Source: an uncultured Collinsella sp.
Lineage (GTDB): Bacteria; Actinomycetota; Coriobacteriia; Coriobacteriales; Coriobacteriaceae
Reading direction: 5' to 3'
Assembly (NCBI GenBank): GCA_900541065.1
Contig: UQIE01000010.1
Span: forward strand, 17,172-81,171
Length of the DNA: 64,000 nucleotides
Positions 1 through 9,025 of this stretch are shown here, one piece after another. How positions within the stretch are numbered: position 1 is the first letter of the stretch; each line of letters begins with the position of its first letter. Position numbers and translations under genes: made by a program. The notes under the pieces were generated by a model. The model was not told the DNA's origin. It was given only the letters and a program-made list of their open reading frames with translations, and made no database searches.

Positions 1-333
1 CGTGAACTCATCCTTGGCACCGTCGATGGTCTTGAGCAGGAAATCGCCGTAATTGCTACCGTCCTCAATCATTGTCGATTCTTTATTTGCCGCATTGAAT
101 ACCTTTTCCCACAGTGCGTTATCACTCGAAAGGATATCGTTCTCCTTCTGCATGAGCTTCGCATACAGCTCGGCAGCCTCGTCGGCATTGGCCGGCTTCT
201 GCGCAGTGAGTTCTGCGATCTTAGGATCGGAGCTCGCAGATTCGCTCGCATTGCCACCGGGCGCCGAACATGCCACAAGGCACAAGGCCAATACCGGCAC
301 CATAAACAGGGCCGCAATCTTAGAAAGCTTCAT
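1..333 (-). CDS. Lipoprotein, partial (3' end outside window)
   Basis: Only the first 111 codons are visible because the gene runs leftward off the window. It opens with a short basic stretch, a hydrophobic core and a lipobox LVAC with Cys22 as the lipidation site, followed by a Ser/Gly/Ala-rich linker and an alpha-helical, acidic segment. An in-frame ATG at 339 is rejected because GGAGG would almost touch it; from the ATG at 333 the spacing is 7 nt. It follows the iron-sulfur gene by 29 nt on the same strand, so it is probably the third gene of that operon and may be its extracytoplasmic partner. No family is recognised. Confidence 0.75.
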   Translation of the reverse strand, partial: MKLSKIAALFMVPVLALCLVACSAPGGNASESASSDPKIAELTAQKPANADEAAELYAKLMQKENDILSSDNALWEKVFNAANKESTMIEDGSNYGDFLLKTIDGAKDEFT

Positions 334-362
334 AGTCATTCCTCCGTTTTGTCGAAGCTTGT

Positions 363-1265
363 TTACTTTTTATCAGCGGTCAAGGGAAGCTTTTCCGCCG
401 ACACATCCAGGCCATAGCGATAGCTGATGGCATCGACAGGACAGGCCCCGATGCACTTTCCGCACCGGATACATTCGGCATGATTGGGCGCGCGGACCAC
501 ATCAACGTCCATCTGACAAACCTTTGAACACTTGCCGCACGAGACGCATTTGCATGCATCGACCCGGATCCCCAGTAGGGACACCTTATTCATGAGCGCA
601 TAGAATGCGCCGAGTGGACAAATCCATTTGCAGAAGGGGCGGTAGAACAAAACGCTCAGCACTACCACGGCAATGAGAACGGCAAGTTTCCAAGTAAAGA
701 GCTGTCCCAACGCAGATCGAATGCCGGCATTGGCAGCCGCCAGCGGAATGGCGCCCTCGAGCACACCCTGTGGACAGATGTACTTACAAAAGAACGGGTC
801 GCCCATGCCCACGTCGTTAACCACCAAGACGGGCAGCAGCACCACGGCAAACAGCAGCACGACGTACTTGATGTACGTGAGCGGCTTGAGCTTTTTCGTG
901 GAGAACTTTTTGCCGGGAATCTTATGAAGCAGCTCCTGCAGCCAGCCAAACGGGCACAGAAAGCCGCATACAAAGCGTCCCAGCAGCACGCCGAGCAAAA
1001 TGAGCGTACCGATAACATAGTAAGAAAAGTTGAACTTGGATGAACCTACCACCGACTGGAACGACCCGATGGGGCACGCACCCGATGCCGCGGGGCACGA
1101 ATAGCAATTAAGTCCAGGTACGCAGACTGTTTTTCCCGCGCCCTGATAGATGCTTCCTTTGGCAAAGTTTGGCAGGTGAATATTGGTGACCAGCGTCGCC
1201 GCCGCCTGAATGAATCCGCGAAATCGGGCCAAAACATGCGACGCAGTGTTTTCTCTTTTATCCAA
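363..1265 (-). CDS. Membrane 4Fe-4S protein, NapH/NosR-like
   Basis: Predicted polytopic membrane ferredoxin passing electrons across or along the membrane. The sequence shows membrane segments interleaved with cysteine motifs of the NapH/NosR/CcoG type (CGFLCPFGW, CKYICPQG, CKWICPLGAF) and two C-terminal [4Fe-4S] ferredoxin motifs (CVSCGKCSKVC and CIRCGKCIGACP). An N-terminal CYSCPAASGACPIG precedes the first membrane span. The frame stays open to an ATG at 1337, but I prefer the TTG at 1265: it has a GGAG ten bases upstream, overlaps the end of the upstream mini-gene by 8 nt and gives a 300-residue protein that begins where family members begin. Its electron donor and acceptor cannot be told from sequence; the lipoprotein downstream is a candidate partner. 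Confidence 0.85.
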   Translation of the reverse strand: MDKRENTASHVLARFRGFIQAAATLVTNIHLPNFAKGSIYQGAGKTVCVPGLNCYSCPAASGACPIGSFQSVVGSSKFNFSYYVIGTLILLGVLLGRFVCGFLCPFGWLQELLHKIPGKKFSTKKLKPLTYIKYVVLLFAVVLLPVLVVNDVGMGDPFFCKYICPQGVLEGAIPLAAANAGIRSALGQLFTWKLAVLIAVVVLSVLFYRPFCKWICPLGAFYALMNKVSLLGIRVDACKCVSCGKCSKVCQMDVDVVRAPNHAECIRCGKCIGACPVDAISYRYGLDVSAEKLPLTADKK

Positions 1266-1404
1266 TTCCGATACACTCCAAGCACAGCCTAATCGCTTTG
1301 GCCAGCACGGCATCCGCCTCGCCACGCATAACGCCAAAGCACACCATGGTAATTCCGACGATCAACAAAGCGACCTGTACCACGGGTTTTACCGCTTTGA
1401 ACAA
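1258..1404 (-). CDS. CD1871A-type CXXC mini-protein (48 aa)
   Basis: A 48-residue protein starting at a TTG with AAAGGAG eight bases upstream. It has one membrane helix, an RGE motif and ends in the hallmark tail CLECIGIG, which I recognise from the small CD1871A family of CXXC proteins found next to NapH-like iron-sulfur genes in clostridia and coriobacteria. Its stop codon overlaps the start of the downstream ferredoxin gene by 8 nt, implying translational coupling. The CXXC may bind a cofactor or act as a thiol switch; no function is established. It lies in another frame inside the over-extended reading frame of its neighbour, so it is easily missed. Confidence 0.75.
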   Translation of the reverse strand: MFKAVKPVVQVALLIVGITMVCFGVMRGEADAVLAKAIRLCLECIGIG

Positions 1405-1494
1405 CTCGACCACTCCTTTCGTTACGCGACCATTGGACCATATCGACTATAAAATCCGTGTTAAGCGCGATTTGAAATGTGCAAGGAGACTGTT

Positions 1495-2169
1495 ATGCGT
1501 ATTTTGATCGTCGAGGACGAGCGGGCGCTGTGCGATGCAATCGCGCGCAGCTTGCGAAACTTGGCGTACAGCGTCGACTGCTGTCACGACGGACAGGAGG
1601 CGCTCGACCTACTGGACGTTGAGGCCTTCGACCTCGTGGTACTCGACCTCAATCTCCCCCGTATCGACGGCATGACTGTGCTCAGGGAACTTAGGAAAAC
1701 CGACTGCGAGACCAAGGTACTGATTCTGTCCGCACGTGGCGGAGTATCCGATAAAGTCGCCGGACTCGATGCCGGCGCCAACGATTACCTCACCAAGCCG
1801 TTTCATCTGGACGAGCTTGCGGCAAGGATTCGCAGCCTTACCCTCAGACGCTTTACACAAAGCGACATAGTTTTAACCTGCGGAAAGCTCCGCTTTGACA
1901 CCAAGGCGCGCATCGCTTCCGTGGACAGCGAGGCTTTATCTCTTACGCGCAAGGAAACGGGAATCTTGGAATACCTGATGCTTAATCAGGGGCGACCGGT
2001 AAGCCAAGAGGAGCTTATAGAGCACGTTTGGGATAGCAGCGTGAACAGCTTTAGCAACGCAACCCGCGTTCACATCTCGTCGCTCCGAAAAAAGTTGCGC
2101 AGCGCTTTGGGATACGACCCGATTCGCAATCGGATTGGAGAGGGTTACGTTATGGAGGATAGCGAATGA
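1495..2169 (+). CDS. OmpR/PhoB-family response regulator
   Basis: Cytoplasmic DNA-binding half of a two-component system, 224 residues. Receiver domain about 1-115 with acidic pocket VEDE, phosphoacceptor Asp51 in VVLDLNLP and the conserved Lys in LTKPF; winged-helix effector domain from about 125 to the end (SLTRKETGILEYLMLN, then the VHISSLRKKLR recognition region). The ATG at 1495 is chosen over the one at 1477 because AAGGAG lies six bases before it. The stop overlaps the kinase start (ATGA). It diverges from the iron-sulfur operon across about 90 nt, so that operon and the gene itself are the obvious targets. Confidence 0.92.
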   Translation: MRILIVEDERALCDAIARSLRNLAYSVDCCHDGQEALDLLDVEAFDLVVLDLNLPRIDGMTVLRELRKTDCETKVLILSARGGVSDKVAGLDAGANDYLTKPFHLDELAARIRSLTLRRFTQSDIVLTCGKLRFDTKARIASVDSEALSLTRKETGILEYLMLNQGRPVSQEELIEHVWDSSVNSFSNATRVHISSLRKKLRSALGYDPIRNRIGEGYVMEDSE

Positions 2170-3317
2170 AAAGGCTTTCTCTGCAATGGCGCATAACGAT
2201 CATGACGGCACTGCTCACGTGTGCGGCATGCGTGCTGACGAACTGCCTGGTTGGCTATACGGGCATGCGCTACATGGATGCCATCGGCAGTAACATCTCG
2301 GCCTTTAACGAAACCAGCGAAAATTCACCCCAGGCGTTCGACCCAACGAAAGCGACCCCCGATGACAAGGTCACGATCGTCGTAAACGACGCGCAGGAGT
2401 CTTTTGGCACGACAACCTGGTGCATCACGGCTGGAGTCACACTCCTTGGCGGCGTGCTGGCATACTTTGTGAGCGGCCGTGCGCTCAAACCGCTACGAGC
2501 TTTTGCAGCCCAGGTTGAGCGTGTGCAGCCTGACAACCTAAGCGAAATCAGACTCAATGAAGATGTGCCCACCGAGCTACAACGATGCAGCGCCTCTTTC
2601 AACGACATGATCGCCCGTCTTGGCGAAGGATTCTCTGCACAGCGTCAGTTTACCGGCAACGCCGCACACGAGCTGCGCACCCCGCTCGCCCTTATGCAAG
2701 CACAGATTGAACTATTCATCTCCGAGCACTCCGGTTTGCAACCCGAAACGGCCGAGCTGCTCGGCCTGCTACAAGAACAAACCGAGCGCATGTCTCGAAT
2801 GGCCAAGGTATTGCTCGAGATGAGTGAGCTCCGCAGCGTTCCTTGCGAGGACGATGTTGAACTTGGTCCCTTGTCCGAAGAGGTCCTCACCGACCTTGCG
2901 CCACTTGCCGAAAATAAGGGCATAGCCCTCAATTGTGCTGGAGACGCTTTAGTAATCGGGAGCGACACGCTCCTCTATCGGCTGGTGTTTAACCTGGTCG
3001 AAAATGCCATCCGTTACAGCCGCCCCGGCTCGAATGTCAACGTCTCCATCTGCGACAACGACAGCCATGTGTTCCTGCGAGTCGAGGACCAGGGCCCGGG
3101 AATACCCAAGCAGTACCGTGAGAGCATCTTCCAACCGTTCTTTCGCCTGGATAAATCCCGCAGCAGGGCATACGGCGGCGCAGGACTCGGGCTAGCGCTT
3201 GTCTGGGAGATTGCGGCGCTTCACGGTGGCACGGTAGAGGTCGAAACAAGTTCCGAGAACGGGACCACCATGCTCGTAAGCCTTCCAAAACGATCCGCAG
3301 TGTTAACCGAACAGTAA
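2166..3317 (+). CDS. Sensor histidine kinase
   Basis: Membrane kinase, 383 residues, translationally coupled to the upstream regulator. Two membrane spans (about 10-32 and 86-104) enclose a roughly 55-residue extracytoplasmic sensor; then a HAMP-like linker, an H-box with His168 (AAHELRTP), and an HATPase domain with N-box NLVENAIRYS, DQGPGIP (G1) and GGAGLGLALV (G2). The short sensor domain is typical of kinases sensing membrane or envelope state rather than a large ligand. The signal is unknown. Confidence 0.92.
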   Translation: MKRLSLQWRITIMTALLTCAACVLTNCLVGYTGMRYMDAIGSNISAFNETSENSPQAFDPTKATPDDKVTIVVNDAQESFGTTTWCITAGVTLLGGVLAYFVSGRALKPLRAFAAQVERVQPDNLSEIRLNEDVPTELQRCSASFNDMIARLGEGFSAQRQFTGNAAHELRTPLALMQAQIELFISEHSGLQPETAELLGLLQEQTERMSRMAKVLLEMSELRSVPCEDDVELGPLSEEVLTDLAPLAENKGIALNCAGDALVIGSDTLLYRLVFNLVENAIRYSRPGSNVNVSICDNDSHVFLRVEDQGPGIPKQYRESIFQPFFRLDKSRSRAYGGAGLGLALVWEIAALHGGTVEVETSSENGTTMLVSLPKRSAVLTEQ

Positions 3318-3384
3318 AACGAAAGGGGTCCCGAGCAACAGGAGTACAATTGCTGCATTGTTGCCAGCTGTTGGGAGATGGAAG

Positions 3385-4389
3385 ATGGACTGCGATGGCT
3401 ACCCATGCGTTCCCATGCCGTTGATGTGCACCGCCTTTGTGCCGGGGCAGATTGACGCTGCGGTTGCAGGCATTTCCGACCCCGATTCGCGCGCCATCGC
3501 CACGGCAGAAGCGCTGTACTTTCGCGGACAGGCCACCCTCGCTGCCAAGACGGCGCGTCCCTATCTTGACGCCACCGATCCCGCACCGCGCTATTCCGCA
3601 TGCTTTATCTGCGGATATGCCAGTCTGTCGCTCAACCGTATCGCCGACGCCCGTCGGTGCCTTGCGGGCATCCTCGATACGCCAGCCGACAAAGAATCGC
3701 CCGCCATCCACGCCACGCATATCCTGTTCGCCTCGGCCGCGAGCGTCCTGTTGCACTTGCCTTCCCCGTATTCTGCCGAAGAGTTTTATCCACTTGCGGC
3801 GCATCTGCCCGAAGGCCTGCGCCTGTTCGCCAGCTACGTGATGGCGCACGCCTTGTATCTGCGCGGCGAATACGGCCGCAGCCTAGGCATGGCGGAAAAC
3901 GCCCTGATTATGAAACAGGGAAGCTATCCCATCTCGGAACTATTCCTGCACCTGGCAGCTTCCATGGCATGCATGAGCCTCAAGGACATCGACGCCGCAA
4001 AAACGCACTTCGGAGCTGCTTGGGACATTGCGCGCCCCGACGGCCTTATCGAACTCATCGGCGAACACCACGGCCTTTTGCAGGGACTCATCGAGGCATG
4101 CCTAAAATCGCAATACCCTGACGATTTCGCACGTATCATCGAGATTACGTATCGATTCAGCTACGGCTGGCGGCGCATCCACAACCCCGATTCGGGCGAG
4201 GACGTTGCCGACGATTTAACGACCACGGAGTTCACCATGGCCATGCTCGCCTGCCGCGGATGGACCAACGCCGAAATCGCACGCCACATGGGCGTGTCGC
4301 CAGGTACCGTTAAAAATCGACTGTCCAACGTGTATGCAAAGCTTGGCATCGGCACGCGCACCGAACTGGTCGCGCATATGCTGCGTTAG
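3385..4389 (+). CDS. LuxR-family transcriptional regulator with helical N-terminus
   Basis: Predicted transcription factor of 334 residues. The first about 270 residues are Ala/Leu-rich helices in repeat-like pairs resembling TPR units; the last about 60 form a LuxR/GerE HTH (LTTTEFTMAMLACRGWTNAE, then IARHMGVSPGTVKNRLSNVY, where TVKNRLSNVYAKL is the recognition region). A TTG at 3358 is possible, but the ATG at 3385 has GGGAG seven bases upstream. It lies alone between the two-component system and a giant surface-protein gene on the same strand, and may control the latter. Confidence 0.8.
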   Translation: MDCDGYPCVPMPLMCTAFVPGQIDAAVAGISDPDSRAIATAEALYFRGQATLAAKTARPYLDATDPAPRYSACFICGYASLSLNRIADARRCLAGILDTPADKESPAIHATHILFASAASVLLHLPSPYSAEEFYPLAAHLPEGLRLFASYVMAHALYLRGEYGRSLGMAENALIMKQGSYPISELFLHLAASMACMSLKDIDAAKTHFGAAWDIARPDGLIELIGEHHGLLQGLIEACLKSQYPDDFARIIEITYRFSYGWRRIHNPDSGEDVADDLTTTEFTMAMLACRGWTNAEIARHMGVSPGTVKNRLSNVYAKLGIGTRTELVAHMLR

Positions 4390-4545
4390 CGGCCAGACTG
4401 CCTAGCGCGGCACGTGCGCCCCGGAGCCCCGGCGCTTCGCTCGCTCAAATTGGACATTTTGGCCCTCGGACGGCACTACCGTGACAGGATGCCTTCTCGC
4501 AAAATTGGATTATTTCCACCGATACCTGCGGGATGGGAGCCAAAG

Positions 4546-7500
4546 ATGCTTGATCGCCGTTCGTTACTTGTTGCCGGAGCGTCCTCGCTGGCGAGCATTA
4601 TGTTGCCGCGCGTGCCGGGAAGCACAAACGCCTTCATATTGCCGTTCGCCCCCGCCGAGGCATACGCCGACGAAGATGATCCCTTCAAGGTCTTGGTGCT
4701 CTCGCGCACCATGTTTGGTGTGGTCGTGGTCGACGTCGCCAACAAGAATACGCCCATCACGGGTGCCCAGGTCACGCTCATATCGCGCTATGCCGCAGGC
4801 AAGCAGCTCACCGCCACGACCGATGACGAAGGCACGGCCATCTTTGAGGTCGCCCCTCTTTCAGAAGGCTACGTGGACGAGGCAACGCTTCTCGACGCGT
4901 ACGACTTTAACGGCGGCATCTCCATTAGCATGGCAGGCTACCGCGATGTCGAGATTCCCCTTGCGCGTATCCAGGGCGGCACCGCTATTACCGCACCCAC
5001 ACGTCCGCTCTCCGATGGCGAGCCGTACTTTCGACAGCTCACGTTCGACGAATGGGACATCCAGTACGCCGACGCCACGTTTATGGCAATGCCAGCGGAC
5101 GAAGCAGCAAACGACCAGCCCGACACGCACGCTTTTACCGTGCAGGCTCATCTGCCGCAGGGCGGGCAGGCAACGTTGCATATCAATAAAGTGATGCCCG
5201 CTGCGGGCAGCTCAACCGAAACCGTCACGCAGATCGGCCAGATCAAGGCCAGCGCATCGGGCGCGGATAATCTGGCGACGTTCACGCTCGAAGACACGTT
5301 CCTCGATGCAGCTTCGGGCCTTCTGGAGGAAGGGTGCAAGCTGCGCTTTATGCTCGACTACCAGGGCAAAACCTACACGCTCTCATCCCCTATGGCCGTT
5401 GTCACCGCGCCGGCCGCAAAGGCGGAATCGGGCTCGACCACCATCATTCCCACCACCATGGACCAAGAGATCACTCCGTTTGATTTCCCCGCGGCGTTTC
5501 CCGGTATCGGCGGCAATAAGTTCACGTGCTGGATGCCCACATTTCCCATTCTGTTCGATTTCTCGTTTGCTGGATACGTGCTGTTTGGCGGAGGGTACAA
5601 ACCAGCTAGCTATATGAACGATTCGGGCAACCCTGATCCGGAATACTGGAAGAAATCGCCGCGCGAGTCGGGCGCCAAGCAGGCAAACCGCTACCTCGAC
5701 GAGATGGAGGGGAAGTGGAATCAGTACAAGAGGATGAGTGCCGGTTCGGGCACCGATCCAAGAAACACCAAGCTCCTTCGCCACCATTGCACGCCGCTGT
5801 TCACGATGGATATCGCCACACAGCCGTACGGCTCGCTCGCCTACGATTGGGTGGGCAAAACCTGGGGTAACAACAACGACCCCGCATACGGCAATATTAA
5901 GGCCCTCTTCCAGATAAGAACCGACCTCAATTGGACCGAGCAGTTTACCCTAGGACCGGTGCCATTTTTCCTAAACGTCAACCCCTGGGTGCTGGCAAAA
6001 CTGGCGCTCGCCGTGGGTGCCCACACGCACGGCAGCGGCGCGGCGTTTTTTAAAAACATTTCGCTCGACTATTCAAACACGTCGGGCTCGTTCACCATCC
6101 AGATCGGGCTTGCCGTCACCTTTGGCGCCGGCGTTGCAGGCGTCGCTTCGTCTGCCGTGCGCGGCGCCGCATCCCTCACGCTGTTCATTGGGTACGAGAA
6201 GGCAGATGGACACCAGCTTCCGCGACTGCGCGTAGGTGCAGACGTCGATGTCGATGTGATACTCCAATTCGTAATGTTCAAGTGGACCACCAAGGCTTGG
6301 TCGGGGTCGTGGCCCACGCTCATCGATTCGTGGAATATGTCGGTGAACAATGGCGACCAGTATGTGCTCCAGCGCTCTGAGCTCGCATTGGGTGGAGATA
6401 CGCCTTATACGCTGGATGCCTGCTTCGGCTCGGCCGGCAACATTGAGGCGGGCGGCGTGCCGCAATTTATCGCATCGGCCACCATTGTCACCAACGCCGA
6501 GCTGCTCGCGCGCGCCGAGGTTAAAGCCGCTGCCGTAAACGCCGCGCCTGTCGCACGCGATTGGGAGCAAGCGGTCACGCGCATTGAACTCGAGGCAGAT
6601 GCGGAGAGCGACGACACGGGACAGGTCGAACATTTCGTCCACGTGCTGATGGAGAACGATGAAAATGCCGCGCCGATGTATGAGTACACCTATATCGGTC
6701 AGGCAACAAACGCCGTTGCGGACCCGAACGCCAATTCTGCCGGCGTGTCGGAGGACGAGCGTGGCGGCATCAAGCCCTCGAGCGACAACGTGCTGTTTGC
6801 CGGCGTGCTCAGCGAAGCCCACATGAAGCTGGCAATGATTGCCGGCGTAGAATGCCTGTTCCGTATCGCCTCGGTGCGCTACGGCGACAATGGTCGCTCG
6901 CGCCTGGTGGTACACACAAAGGCAAACGGAACGTGGTCCGCTCCCACGCCTGTGGACTTTCCCCTTGGGTTTGGCGAGAACGACGTGGAGCGCGACGGCA
7001 TATACGATTACGACTTCGACGTAGTGGAGTATACGGACGGAAGAGGAAACCAGGACGCCCACGTGCTGCTGGTCTCGGGCGAGCGCCCCGCCGGCGACGA
7101 CACCCTTTTCGATATGGCAAGCACAGCCGGCATACTGTCCGTTGTGCGCCTGCGCATAAGCAACGACGGAGTTCGCGTGGTATCGCACACGTCGTGGCGC
7201 AGCATCTCGCGCGGCCGCCTTCAGGAGGATGGCTACCATTGCCTGCAGTGCCCACGCATCACGGTGGGCAAGACACTTGTCGACGGGCGCCTGTCGGGCG
7301 CCTACCTCCACCGCCGCGGAACCACCGCAGAAAAGACGCTCGGCAGCGAGGCCGAGGTTGCGCTGGAGTGCTTTACCCTGTGGTCGGACGTTTCGGGCGA
7401 CAGTCTCACGTTCCGTCAGGTCCTCCGCTTTCCGCAGGCACCGTCGAGCATCGAGCTCGGCGCGCCCGAGAATATCAACGGCAAAATGGTGGTGCCCATT

Positions 7501-8913
7501 GCATACGAGACCGCAGGCGGTTGTGGCTGTGCATCGTACGCCGTGATCGGCCAGTCCATTGCGAGCTGGGGCGTTATGTCGCCAGATGCCACAGTACCCC
7601 ACGCGGTGCCGTGGCCGCAGCACACGGGCTTTTTGGCTACCGTCAACGAGCAACTGCAGCATATTACTTGGACGCGAGGCGCATCGGCATTTGCAACGCA
7701 GCCCGTGGGTGCCGCAGGCTGTGGCCCGGCATCGTTTAGCGTAAGCAACAACGGCAGGTGCGTGCTCTATGTAGAGAACACCGATGGCAAGGTGGGGCAA
7801 ACCTACGACGAAGAAGGCAACCCGGTAGCAGTGATGGGCAAGCACTTCCGCATCTTCGCCAGCACCTTGGCAGGCGATCTGTTTACGGAGCCGTTCGTGA
7901 TGTGCGAGCTGGACCATCCCGTCGATCAGATAACGACATTTTTGACGTCGGGGAGCATGCTCTCCGCGCTCGCCACGCACATTGTGAGCGCGGAGAAGAG
8001 CGAGGCAGAACTACACGGCATCGAAGTGCCCTTGGTGGCGTGTGCCACTCCGACGGGCGCAGTCGCTACCTCGGGCGCGGTGGTGCCCGGAGCAGCAGGC
8101 GAATCCTTCATGGTCACGGTGCGAAACGACGGCAACACCTTGCTGACCGCCGGCACAATCGATCTGTACCGAGAGGGCTCCAGCCAGCCGTTCTCCAGCG
8201 CATCCATCGGGTTCGGAGCGAACGCACGCATGGCATCGATCTACGATCCGGAGCTTGCCGAGGACGCTTCGGTCAACGACATGGCACACGTGAAGTACGC
8301 GCTCGAAACGCTGGGCACACCTTTTGCAACGCACCCGCTGGTAGCCGACAGTGGCAACGCCGTGCTGGCACCGGGTTGCACGGCACAGTTCCGCATGAGC
8401 TTCGCTATCCCCGAGAGTTGGAGCGACGAAGTGGGCAAACGCGTAACGCTGTATGCGAAGGCGCGTAATCTGGTGGCGCTCGATCCCGTAACGCTCGAGG
8501 AAATTCGACCGGGCGCAAACTCGGCGCTGGGTGCCGTACTGCACGAGCTTCATGTGCCCGACGCGGCATGCGAACGCTCAGAAGTTCAGGTCGGCGTATG
8601 CGACAGCGCGGATACGACAGAACTTCACGACGCCCCGATGACAGTAGACGACGATGGCGGCTCGAGTGGCGGCGGTACCGACGAGGGCGGCGGCTCCGGC
8701 GGAAGGAGCTCCGGCAGTGGCAAGGACCACAGCAATAACAAGCGCTCCGGAAAAGCGGGCGCGCTCGCTGGCACGGGCGATGTCAATGCTCCCCTTACGG
8801 CAGCCGCTACAGCACTCGCCGCGGCAGGCGCCGGCCTCATCGCCTACAGCGCCCGCCGCACGGCGCTCGAAAAAGACACCGCCAATGAGGTCAATTCGGA
8901 TAGGTCTCGCTAG
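4546..8913 (+). CDS. Giant LAGTG-anchored surface protein with Tat-like leader
   Basis: Secreted cell-wall protein of 1455 residues. The leader has a twin-arginine-like start (LDRRSLLVAG) and a hydrophobic stretch ending in an Ala-rich cleavage region (EAYADED). The next about 100 residues read like a carboxypeptidase-regulatory/CnaB-like beta domain (ITGAQVTLISRY, DDEGTAIFEV). A long beta-rich body follows with no family I recognise. The C-terminus has a Gly/Ser linker, LAGTGD at 1407-1412, a hydrophobic helix and Arg-Arg, i.e. a sortase signal of LAXTG type; the tail after the arginines is unusually long (about 19 residues). The ATG at 4546 has GGGAG seven bases upstream; an upstream in-frame start at 4414 lacks a leader-like sequence. 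Probable adhesin or surface scaffold. Confidence 0.82.
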   Translation: MLDRRSLLVAGASSLASIMLPRVPGSTNAFILPFAPAEAYADEDDPFKVLVLSRTMFGVVVVDVANKNTPITGAQVTLISRYAAGKQLTATTDDEGTAIFEVAPLSEGYVDEATLLDAYDFNGGISISMAGYRDVEIPLARIQGGTAITAPTRPLSDGEPYFRQLTFDEWDIQYADATFMAMPADEAANDQPDTHAFTVQAHLPQGGQATLHINKVMPAAGSSTETVTQIGQIKASASGADNLATFTLEDTFLDAASGLLEEGCKLRFMLDYQGKTYTLSSPMAVVTAPAAKAESGSTTIIPTTMDQEITPFDFPAAFPGIGGNKFTCWMPTFPILFDFSFAGYVLFGGGYKPASYMNDSGNPDPEYWKKSPRESGAKQANRYLDEMEGKWNQYKRMSAGSGTDPRNTKLLRHHCTPLFTMDIATQPYGSLAYDWVGKTWGNNNDPAYGNIKALFQIRTDLNWTEQFTLGPVPFFLNVNPWVLAKLALAVGAHTHGSGAAFFKNISLDYSNTSGSFTIQIGLAVTFGAGVAGVASSAVRGAASLTLFIGYEKADGHQLPRLRVGADVDVDVILQFVMFKWTTKAWSGSWPTLIDSWNMSVNNGDQYVLQRSELALGGDTPYTLDACFGSAGNIEAGGVPQFIASATIVTNAELLARAEVKAAAVNAAPVARDWEQAVTRIELEADAESDDTGQVEHFVHVLMENDENAAPMYEYTYIGQATNAVADPNANSAGVSEDERGGIKPSSDNVLFAGVLSEAHMKLAMIAGVECLFRIASVRYGDNGRSRLVVHTKANGTWSAPTPVDFPLGFGENDVERDGIYDYDFDVVEYTDGRGNQDAHVLLVSGERPAGDDTLFDMASTAGILSVVRLRISNDGVRVVSHTSWRSISRGRLQEDGYHCLQCPRITVGKTLVDGRLSGAYLHRRGTTAEKTLGSEAEVALECFTLWSDVSGDSLTFRQVLRFPQAPSSIELGAPENINGKMVVPIAYETAGGCGCASYAVIGQSIASWGVMSPDATVPHAVPWPQHTGFLATVNEQLQHITWTRGASAFATQPVGAAGCGPASFSVSNNGRCVLYVENTDGKVGQTYDEEGNPVAVMGKHFRIFASTLAGDLFTEPFVMCELDHPVDQITTFLTSGSMLSALATHIVSAEKSEAELHGIEVPLVACATPTGAVATSGAVVPGAAGESFMVTVRNDGNTLLTAGTIDLYREGSSQPFSSASIGFGANARMASIYDPELAEDASVNDMAHVKYALETLGTPFATHPLVADSGNAVLAPGCTAQFRMSFAIPESWSDEVGKRVTLYAKARNLVALDPVTLEEIRPGANSALGAVLHELHVPDAACERSEVQVGVCDSADTTELHDAPMTVDDDGGSSGGGTDEGGGSGGRSSGSGKDHSNNKRSGKAGALAGTGDVNAPLTAAATALAAAGAGLIAYSARRTALEKDTANEVNSDRSR

Positions 8914-8965
8914 CTCCTAGTTACTTTTGTGAGAGACGCCGACTCGGCTCATCGAACACCAAAAG

Positions 8966-8995
8966 GGGCTGGCCCCGATAACTCGGAGCCAGCCC
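8966..8995. terminator. Hairpin between convergent genes
   Basis: GGGCTGGC at 8966-8973 pairs with GCCAGCCC at 8988-8995 between the 3' ends of two convergent genes. There is no T run, so it is at best a weak or Rho-assisted bidirectional terminator. Confidence 0.45.
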
Positions 8996-9025
8996 TGAGT
9001 CGCCTGACATGGGAATCGCAACCCG

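Noticed and set aside
1448..1453. TATAAA as -10 of the two-component system
   Set aside because: The only -35-like TTGGAC lies 9 bp upstream, far too close.
6073..7980. 635-codon minus-strand open frame inside the giant surface protein gene
   Set aside because: No motif, no ribosome site, Arg/His/Cys-rich composition typical of antisense frames in G+C-rich genes.
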